Source of the DNA: Chromatiaceae bacterium
GTDB lineage: Bacteria > Pseudomonadota > Gammaproteobacteria > Chromatiales > Chromatiaceae
DNA: 64,000 nucleotides
NCBI GenBank assembly: GCA_024235315.1
Contig: JACKMP010000003.1
Span: forward strand, 1-64,000
Direction of reading: 5' to 3'
Numbering within the stretch: position 1 is the stretch's first letter; each line of letters starts with the position of its first letter. The translations under genes were made by a program, and so were the position numbers. Below are positions 58,175 through 64,000 of this stretch, piece after piece. A model generated the notes under the pieces. It saw only the letters and a program-made list of their open reading frames with translations. It did not search any database and had not been told where the DNA came from.

Positions 58175-59395
58175 TCAGGACCGGCGGCGCGCGCCCACGC
58201 GCAGGCGCAGGGCGTTGAGTTTGATGAAGCCTTCGGCGTCCTTCTGATTGTAGGCCCCGGCATCGTCTTCGAAAGTGGCGATCGATTCATCGAACAGGCT
58301 ATGGGTGGGTGACTTGCGTCCGGCGACGATCACGTTGCCCTTGTACAGCTTCATCCGCACGGTGCCGTTGACCACCTTCTGTGTCTGGTCGATCAGCGCC
58401 TGCAGTGCCATACGTTCCGGGCTCCACCAGTAACCGTTGTAGACCATGCTGGCGTACTTCGGCATCAACTCGTCCTTCAGATGTGCCGCCTCGCGATCCA
58501 GGGTCAGGGACTCCATCGCACGATGCGCCTTGAGCATGATGGTACCGGCCGGCGTCTCGTAACAGCCACGCGACTTCATACCGACATAGCGGTTCTCGAC
58601 AATGTCGTCGCGGCCGATGCCATTGGCGCCGCCGAGCCTGTTGAGGAACTCCATCACCGAGGCAGGCGACATCGGCTCACCGTCGACCGCAACGATATCG
58701 CCGTTCTGATAGGTCAGCTCCACGTAGGCGGGCGTGTCCGGTGCCGCTTCGGGCGATACGGTCCAGCGCCACATGTCTTCCTCCGGCTCGGCCCAGGGGT
58801 CTTCGAGGATGTCGCCTTCATAGGAGATATGCAGCAGGTTGGCATCCATCGAATACGGCGACTTCTTGCCCTTCTTGGCGAAGTCCACCGCGATGCCGTG
58901 TTCCTCTGCGTACTTCATCAACTTCTCGCGCGACAACAGGTCCCATTCGCGCCACGGCGCTATCACCTTCACATCGGGCTTGAGCGCATAGGCACCGAGC
59001 TCGAAACGCACCTGATCGTTGCCCTTGCCGGTGGCACCGTGCGAGATCGCGTCGGCGCCGGTGGCATTGGCGATCTCGATCAGACGCTTGGCGATCAGCG
59101 GCCGTGCGATCGATGTACCGAGCAGGTATTCGCCCTCGTAGATCGCGTTGGCACGGAACATCGGGAACACGAAATCGCGCGCAAACTCCTCGCGCAGGTC
59201 GTCGACATAGATCTCCTTGATGCCGGCAGCCTTCGCCTTGGCGCGTGCCGGTTCGACCTCCTCGCCCTGGCCGATGTCGGCGGTGAAGGTCACCACCTCG
59301 CAGTCGTATACGTCCTGCAGCCACTTGAGGATGATCGAGGTGTCCAGCCCGCCGGAATAAGCGAGAACGACTTTCTTGATGCCCGAATGAGCCAT
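58175..59395 (-). CDS. argG: Argininosuccinate synthase
   Basis: The 406-residue protein starts at ATG 59395 (MAHSGIKKVVLAYSGGLDTS). It joins citrulline and aspartate using ATP in arginine synthesis. The N-type PP-loop VLAYSGGLDTSI (about 9-20), the SHGATGKGNDQVRFE segment and YSMDANLLHISYEG identify it. The length is normal. It is a single gene with about 93 bases before the RudS-type gene; a hairpin of 6-bp arms (CCTGCC and GGCAGG, 58107-58122) lies in that gap without a T-run. Confidence 0.97.
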   Translation of the reverse strand: MAHSGIKKVVLAYSGGLDTSIILKWLQDVYDCEVVTFTADIGQGEEVEPARAKAKAAGIKEIYVDDLREEFARDFVFPMFRANAIYEGEYLLGTSIARPLIAKRLIEIANATGADAISHGATGKGNDQVRFELGAYALKPDVKVIAPWREWDLLSREKLMKYAEEHGIAVDFAKKGKKSPYSMDANLLHISYEGDILEDPWAEPEEDMWRWTVSPEAAPDTPAYVELTYQNGDIVAVDGEPMSPASVMEFLNRLGGANGIGRDDIVENRYVGMKSRGCYETPAGTIMLKAHRAMESLTLDREAAHLKDELMPKYASMVYNGYWWSPERMALQALIDQTQKVVNGTVRMKLYKGNVIVAGRKSPTHSLFDESIATFEDDAGAYNQKDAEGFIKLNALRLRVGARRRS

Positions 59396-59553
59396 GTTGC
59401 GCCCCTTGATGGATCCGATTGGGAAATGCGTTGTGGAAAGGCGCGCATTATAACGCAGGGTACCGTGTGGATTGGCAATCACGCCGTTCCCATCCGGCGG
59501 GGCAAGCTGTAATACTGTCAACGGAACCATTCGCCACGAAAGGCCCGCCAACC

Positions 59554-60717
59554 ATGCCCGCACACCCGACCACCCGCCGGATCGTCATCCTCCTGCTGAT
59601 CGTTGCCGTGCTCGCCGGCTGGGGCTGGTGGGCGACGCGCAGCAAGCCGATCCCGATAGCGGTCACGGCGGTTGAAAAAGGCACGGTGGAAAAGACCGTG
59701 GCCAACACCCGTGCCGGAACGGTCAAGGCCTGTCGACGCGCCAAGCTGTCACCGAGTGCGGGCGGACAGATCGCCAACCTGCCGGTACAGGAGGGTGATG
59801 CCGTGAAACAGGGTCAGCTGCTGCTGGAGCTGTGGAACAAGGATCTGACCGCACAGCTCAGCCTGAGTGAGCAGGAGGCGGTCAGCGCGGCAGCAACGGC
59901 ACGGGCACGCTGCATCGAGGCGGACCAGTCGCGTCGCGAGGCCGAGCGCCAGCAGAAGCTGCTGGCCCGCAATCTCGTCTCCGAAGAACAGGCCGATCAG
60001 GCCGCCTCTGCCGCCAACGCCGCCGATGCCGCGTGCGAAGCCGCCCGGGCGACCGCCGCGGTCAGCCGGGCACGCGTCGGCGTGACCCGGGCGACACTGG
60101 AGAAGACCCGCCTGATCGCACCATTCGACGGCGTGATTGCGGAGATCAACGGCGAACTGAATGAATACGTGACGCCATCACCAATCGGCATCCCGACCCC
60201 GCCGGCAGTCGACCTGATCGACAATCGCTGTTTCTACCTGACCGCACCGATCGACGAGGTGGACGTCGCCGGCATCAGCGTCGGCCAGGTCGCGAGGGTC
60301 ACCCTTGACGCCTTCGGTGCGCGCCGCTTCGAGGGTCGGGTGCGGCGTATCGCCGACTATGTGCTGGATGCGGAGAAACAGGCCCGGACCGTGGATGTAG
60401 AGGTCGAGTTCGTCAATCCTGCCGACATTGCCCAACTGTTGGCCGGTTACTCGGCCGATGTGGAGATAATTCTCGATGTACAACGCGATACCCTGCGGAT
60501 TCCAACCGAGGCGCTGCTGGACGGTACCCGGGTCTATGTGTTCGATCCCGACAGCGGGCTTATCGAACAGCGCGAGGTGAAAACCGGCACCGCGAACTGG
60601 GACCACACACAGGTCACCGACGGTCTGGCCGAGGGTGAGCTGATCGTCACCTCGGTCGATCGGGAGGGACTGGCCGACGGCGTCACCGCACGGCGCGAGA
60701 CGGATGCGGGCAAATGA
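59554..60717 (+). CDS. Membrane fusion (periplasmic adaptor) protein of a MacA-like exporter
   Basis: The 387-residue protein starts at ATG 59554 (MPAHPTTRRIVILL) with one N-terminal helix (about 9-27). It has the lipoyl-like half-motifs (GGQIANLPVQEGDAVKQGQLLLELWN and TRLIAPFDGVIAEINGELNEYV) around a long coiled coil (about 110-180, with three extra cysteines), then beta-barrel and membrane-proximal domains. It should link an inner-membrane ABC exporter to an outer-membrane channel. The next gene (ATPase) overlaps by 4 bases. Confidence 0.9.
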   Translation: MPAHPTTRRIVILLLIVAVLAGWGWWATRSKPIPIAVTAVEKGTVEKTVANTRAGTVKACRRAKLSPSAGGQIANLPVQEGDAVKQGQLLLELWNKDLTAQLSLSEQEAVSAAATARARCIEADQSRREAERQQKLLARNLVSEEQADQAASAANAADAACEAARATAAVSRARVGVTRATLEKTRLIAPFDGVIAEINGELNEYVTPSPIGIPTPPAVDLIDNRCFYLTAPIDEVDVAGISVGQVARVTLDAFGARRFEGRVRRIADYVLDAEKQARTVDVEVEFVNPADIAQLLAGYSADVEIILDVQRDTLRIPTEALLDGTRVYVFDPDSGLIEQREVKTGTANWDHTQVTDGLAEGELIVTSVDREGLADGVTARRETDAGK

Positions 60718-61400
60718 TCGAGCTGACCGGTATCGAGCGCGACTTCGCGGTCGGTGACGAGACCGTACACGCGTTGAGCCAGGTCAGCCTGAGCCTTCCC
60801 GACGGTGATTACGTATCGGTGATGGGGCCGTCGGGTTCAGGCAAGTCGACGCTGCTCAACGTGCTGGGCCTGCTCGACCGGCCGAATGCCGGCAGCTACA
60901 GGCTGGACGGCGTCGAGACCACCGACCTGCCCGAGGAACGCCGCGCGGCGCTGCGCCGCAACCACATCGGCTTCGTGTTTCAGGCGTTTCACCTGGTACC
61001 TCGTCTGAGCGCCGCCGACAACATCGGCCTGCCGATGGTCCTCGCCGGCGTGGCACCTGACGCGCGCAAGGCCCGTGTCCACGAGGTCCTGGACTCACTC
61101 GACCTGCTCGACCGCGCCCACCACCGCCCCGACCAACTGTCCGGCGGACAACGCCAGCGCGTCGCCATTGGCCGTGCCATCGTGATGAAGCCGGGGGTGC
61201 TGCTGGCCGACGAGCCCACCGGCAACCTCGATCAGCACGCTGGCGGCGAGGTGGTCGGTCTGCTCGAGCGCCTCAACGGGGCCGGGATCACTCTGATCGT
61301 GGTCACCCACGACCCGGCGATCGGCAGGCGCGCCCGGCGCAGGATCCGCATGGTCGACGGACGGATCGAGAGCGATGAGAGTGGTGATGCGCACACCTGA
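60714..61400 (+). CDS. ABC transporter ATPase, MacB/LolD-like
   Basis: The 228-residue protein has Walker A GPSGSGKST (about 39-47), Q-loop FVFQAFHLVPRLS, signature LSGGQRQRV (about 142-150), Walker B LLADEPTGNLD and H-loop VVTHDP. It is of the MacB/LolD/FtsE type that energises a FtsX-like permease. The 4-base overlap upstream (ATGA) and 26-base overlap with the first permease show one operon. Confidence 0.93.
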   Translation: MIELTGIERDFAVGDETVHALSQVSLSLPDGDYVSVMGPSGSGKSTLLNVLGLLDRPNAGSYRLDGVETTDLPEERRAALRRNHIGFVFQAFHLVPRLSAADNIGLPMVLAGVAPDARKARVHEVLDSLDLLDRAHHRPDQLSGGQRQRVAIGRAIVMKPGVLLADEPTGNLDQHAGGEVVGLLERLNGAGITLIVVTHDPAIGRRARRRIRMVDGRIESDESGDAHT

Positions 61401-62592
61401 CCTTCTCAGCTTCGCGCTGCGTTCGCTCGGTGGCGCACGCACCCGCACCCTGTTGATGTTGCTCGCGATGAGTATCGGTGTGGCCTCGGTGGTGCTCCTG
61501 ACCGCACTCGGCGAGGGGGCGCGCCGCTACGTGGTCGGCGAGTTTGCGCAGCTCGGCACGCACCTGCTGATCATGCTGCCGGGGCGCTCGGAAACCACCG
61601 GCGGGGCACCCCCGCTGCTCGGCGCCACGCCACGGGACCTGACCCTGGATGACGCAATGGCGTTGCTGCGCGAGCGCAGCATCCTGCGGGTCGCACCGCT
61701 GACAGTGGGCAATGCACCGGTCTCGTATGGCAGTCGCGAACGCGAGGTCACGGTGATCGGCGCCACCGCTGATTTCTTCCCCATCCGCCACCTGACAATC
61801 GGCAGCGGCAGCAGTCTGCCGGCGCTGGACCCCGGACGCGGCGCCAGTGTCGTGGTGATCGGTTCAGGGCTGCGCCGGGAGCTGTTCGGCAGTCAGCGCG
61901 CGCTGGGCCAGTGGGTGCGCATCGATGACCGGCGTTTTCGTGTCATCGGTATTCTCGGCGAGGGTGGCGAATCACTCGGCCAGGACCTCGACGACATGGC
62001 GGTCATCCCGGTTGCCTCGGCGCAGGTGGTGTTCGACACGCCGTCGCTGTTCCGCGTGTTGATCCAGGCGCGCAGCGAGGACGATATCGAACGCGCGAAG
62101 AAGGCCGCGCGCGAGATCATCCGCGAGCGGCACGACGGCGAGGACGATGTGACCATCATCTCGCAGGATGCGCTGCTGAGCACCTTCGACAGGATCCTCG
62201 GCGCGCTGACCTATACCGTCGGCGGCATCGCCGCAATCAGCCTCGCGGTGGCCGGCATCCTGATCATGAACGTGATGCTGGTGGCCGTCTCACAGCGCGT
62301 TGCCGAAATCGGCCTGCTCAAGGCCCTGGGCGCGCCGGAGCGTCAGGTGTTGCGCCTGTTCCTGGTCGAATCGGTGATGCTCGCCGCGGCCGGTGCCGCC
62401 CTGGGTGTATTGATCGCGGTCGCCGGGATCTTCGTGTTGCGCGAGGTCTTTCCGACGTTTCCGATCGCCGCGCCGCTGTGGGCGACGCCGGCCGCAGTCG
62501 GTGTGGCGATCGTCACCGGACTGGTCTTCGGCGTGCTGCCGGCACGGCGCGCCGCACGGCTGGACCCGGTGCACGCCTTGAGCGGGAGATAG
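61375..62592 (+). CDS. MacB/FtsX-type ABC permease (first)
   Basis: The 405-residue permease has one N-terminal helix (about 20-45), a periplasmic MacB_PCD region (about 50-265), and three C-terminal helices (about 280-400), the classic MacB arrangement without the ATPase. It carries a late cytoplasmic motif ISLAVAGILIMNVMLVAVSQ and EIGLLKALGAPERQVL. ATG 61375 overlaps the ATPase; ATG 61387 is also possible. Two different permeases after one ATPase suggest a heterodimer. Confidence 0.9.
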   Translation: MRVVMRTPDLLSFALRSLGGARTRTLLMLLAMSIGVASVVLLTALGEGARRYVVGEFAQLGTHLLIMLPGRSETTGGAPPLLGATPRDLTLDDAMALLRERSILRVAPLTVGNAPVSYGSREREVTVIGATADFFPIRHLTIGSGSSLPALDPGRGASVVVIGSGLRRELFGSQRALGQWVRIDDRRFRVIGILGEGGESLGQDLDDMAVIPVASAQVVFDTPSLFRVLIQARSEDDIERAKKAAREIIRERHDGEDDVTIISQDALLSTFDRILGALTYTVGGIAAISLAVAGILIMNVMLVAVSQRVAEIGLLKALGAPERQVLRLFLVESVMLAAAGAALGVLIAVAGIFVLREVFPTFPIAAPLWATPAAVGVAIVTGLVFGVLPARRAARLDPVHALSGR

Positions 62593-62600
62593 CGACCGCG

Positions 62601-63800
62601 ATGCGCCTCGATGACCTGTTCCATCTCACCGGCAGCGCGGTCCTGGCGCATCGCACACGCAGCCTGTTGACCGGGCTGGGCATCGCGGTCGGCATCGCCG
62701 CCGTGGTGTTGCTGACCGCGATCGGCGAAGGCGTGCAGCGCTTCGTCGTCAAGGAGTTTACCCAGTTCGGCACCAACCTGATCGCCATCTCACCGGGCAA
62801 GACCGAGACACTCGGCATGTCGGGCGCGGTCATCAGCAATGTGCGTCCACTGAGCCTGGACGACGCCGATGCGCTGCGCCGCCTGCCGCAGGTCAGGGCA
62901 GTGGTGCCGTTCATCCAGGGCAATGCAGAGGTCGAGGCAGACGGCAAGACACGGCGCACCACAGTGTTCGGTACCGGCCACGCGGTCCCCGAAGTGTGGC
63001 AGATCACACCGGCGCTGGGCCGGTTCCTGCCGGACGACGAACCGCGCCAGGCACGCGCCTTCGCGGTATTGGGCAGCAAGCTGCGCAGTGAGCTGTTTGC
63101 CGGCCGTTCGCCACTCGGCGAGCGTATCCGCGTCGGCGGCGAGACCTATCGAATCATCGGCACGATGCACCCCAAGGGCCAGCTGCTCGGTTTTGATCTC
63201 GACGACACGGTATACATCCCGATCGGCCGGGCGATGGCGATGTTCGACCGTGAGAGCCTGATGGAGGTGGACGTGCTGTACCACGCGGACGCCGATGCCG
63301 ACGAGCTGGCGGAAAAGCTGAAGGCGCGTCTGGTTGCCCGTCACGGTACCGAAGACTTCACCATCGTCACCCAGGACCAGATGTTGGAGGTACTCGGCTC
63401 CGTGCTCGATGTCCTGACGCTGGCGGTGGGCGCACTCGGCGCCATCTCGCTGCTGGTCGGTGGTATCGGGATATTGACCATCATGACCATTTCGGTGAAT
63501 GAACGCACCGGCGAGGTCGGTCTGCTGCGCGCGCTGGGTGCCGGACGACGCCAGGTGATGGCGCTGTTTCTCGGTGAGGCGGTGGTGCTGTCCGGTGCCG
63601 GCGGTCTTGCCGGCCTGCTATTGGGCATCGGTGGCGCCTGGCTTATCAGCGCAGCGGTGCCCGGCCTTCCGACACACATCGCCTGGGACTATGTCTCGCT
63701 CGCGCTGCTGATCGCCGTCGGGATCGGCCTGCTGGCAGGCGTCGTGCCGGCACTGCGCGCGGCAGGCCTGGACCCGGTGACCGCGCTGCGTGCCGAATAG
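62601..63800 (+). CDS. MacB/FtsX-type ABC permease (second)
   Basis: The 399-residue permease starts at ATG 62601 (MRLDDLFHLTG); longer frames overlap the first permease and are rejected. The plan is as for the first: one N-terminal helix, periplasmic core (about 50-275) and three C-terminal helices, with LVGGIGILTIMTISVNERTGEVGLLRALGA. It is 8 bases from the first, and ends the operon. Substrate (antibiotic, lipid or peptide) is unknown. Confidence 0.9.
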   Translation: MRLDDLFHLTGSAVLAHRTRSLLTGLGIAVGIAAVVLLTAIGEGVQRFVVKEFTQFGTNLIAISPGKTETLGMSGAVISNVRPLSLDDADALRRLPQVRAVVPFIQGNAEVEADGKTRRTTVFGTGHAVPEVWQITPALGRFLPDDEPRQARAFAVLGSKLRSELFAGRSPLGERIRVGGETYRIIGTMHPKGQLLGFDLDDTVYIPIGRAMAMFDRESLMEVDVLYHADADADELAEKLKARLVARHGTEDFTIVTQDQMLEVLGSVLDVLTLAVGALGAISLLVGGIGILTIMTISVNERTGEVGLLRALGAGRRQVMALFLGEAVVLSGAGGLAGLLLGIGGAWLISAAVPGLPTHIAWDYVSLALLIAVGIGLLAGVVPALRAAGLDPVTALRAE

Positions 63801-64000
63801 AAAAGACCGCCGGACGAGCCGGGCGAACAACAAGATGTCAGGGGTTGGGGCCGGACCCCGGGACCCGCCACAGGGATGGCAGGGTGACAACAAGCGTTGT
63901 CTCGACCTGCCCGCTTTCCCCGCCCCGTACCTGTCATGCGCCCTGGTATCGGCGGCTTACCGGCTCCTGCATCTGTGCGAAATCCTTGATCGGCCTCGCT
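63801..64000. other. Window end, no gene supported
   Basis: The last 200 bases contain a few open frames without ribosome binding sites or recognisable protein. A GGGG-CCGGA-CCCC hairpin near 63844-63858 could help end the exporter operon, but there is no T-run. A gene that enters from the right edge cannot be excluded. Confidence 0.4.

Noticed and set aside
63618..63937. Minus-strand open frames at the right edge
   Set aside because: They lie mostly opposite the second permease gene and show no recognisable protein or start signal.
1..64000. tRNA, rRNA, CRISPR arrays, insertion sequences
   Set aside because: No cloverleaf, rRNA-like stretch, regularly spaced direct repeats or transposase was noticed; the visual search cannot exclude a degenerate element.

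Overview
The window reads as a chromosomal segment of a high-GC, free-living gammaproteobacterium that probably oxidises sulfur. The evidence is a type I-like sulfide:quinone oxidoreductase (SQR), an MEP-pathway isoprenoid enzyme (IspG), a SulP anion transporter, a CbrA-type sensor kinase, and an acetate-permease-like symporter with its DUF4212 partner. The species cannot be fixed from the sequence alone. No rRNA, tRNA or CRISPR array was seen.

Layout. 1-2110: the edge of a chromosomal integron. An integron integrase with an extended N-terminus is preceded by a ParDE toxin-antitoxin pair that is bounded by 8-bp attC-type core sites, and the array would continue off the left edge. 2123-11953: housekeeping and assorted genes (Uup, a Crp/Fnr regulator, a 2OG-Fe(II) oxygenase, a DUF1127 protein, a LysR regulator, an orphan V-type ATPase subunit I, a GlcG/HbpS-like protein, a Pro/Ala/Val-rich membrane-anchored protein, IspG). 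12.0-12.6 kb: a non-coding inverted repeat with short hairpins about 30 bp apart. 12.7-17.1 kb: SQR, a DUF302 protein, a two-RCK potassium channel and a DUF6394 protein.

17.3-27.5 kb is a coherent carbon-uptake regulon. It has a small CbrX-like protein, a CbrA/CrbS-like transporter-kinase, an NtrC-family response regulator that lacks GAFTGA, then DUF4212, the symporter, a DUF294/CBS protein and an exonuclease. The same 15-bp palindrome lies upstream of both transcription units. 27.5-29.6 kb: a QseBC-like two-component system. 29.7-33.4 kb: a tight four-gene operon (thermostable-hemolysin family protein, AMP-dependent ligase with an altered A10 lysine, heme-oxygenase-like diiron protein, SDR), the best candidate here for an undescribed biosynthetic system.

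33.5-47.5 kb: SulP, NUDIX, a CAP protein with paired-Cys repeats, Ppx, a coupled methyltransferase trio, a Met-rich repeat protein, two ICMT-like methyltransferases, a CBS protein with an ArsB/NhaD-type carrier, ferrochelatase and DUF971. 47.6-51.2 kb: a large periplasmic-binding/PAS/GGDEF/EAL protein. 51.2-58.1 kb, all minus strand: a gluconate-dehydrogenase-like small subunit, a GMC oxidoreductase, a degenerate AAA protein, a beta-CASP nuclease, a LOG-family protein, a CinA-like protein and a RudS/YbgA-like desulfidase. 58.2-63.8 kb: ArgG and a MacAB-like adaptor, ATPase and two permeases. The last 200 bases hold no gene that can be supported.
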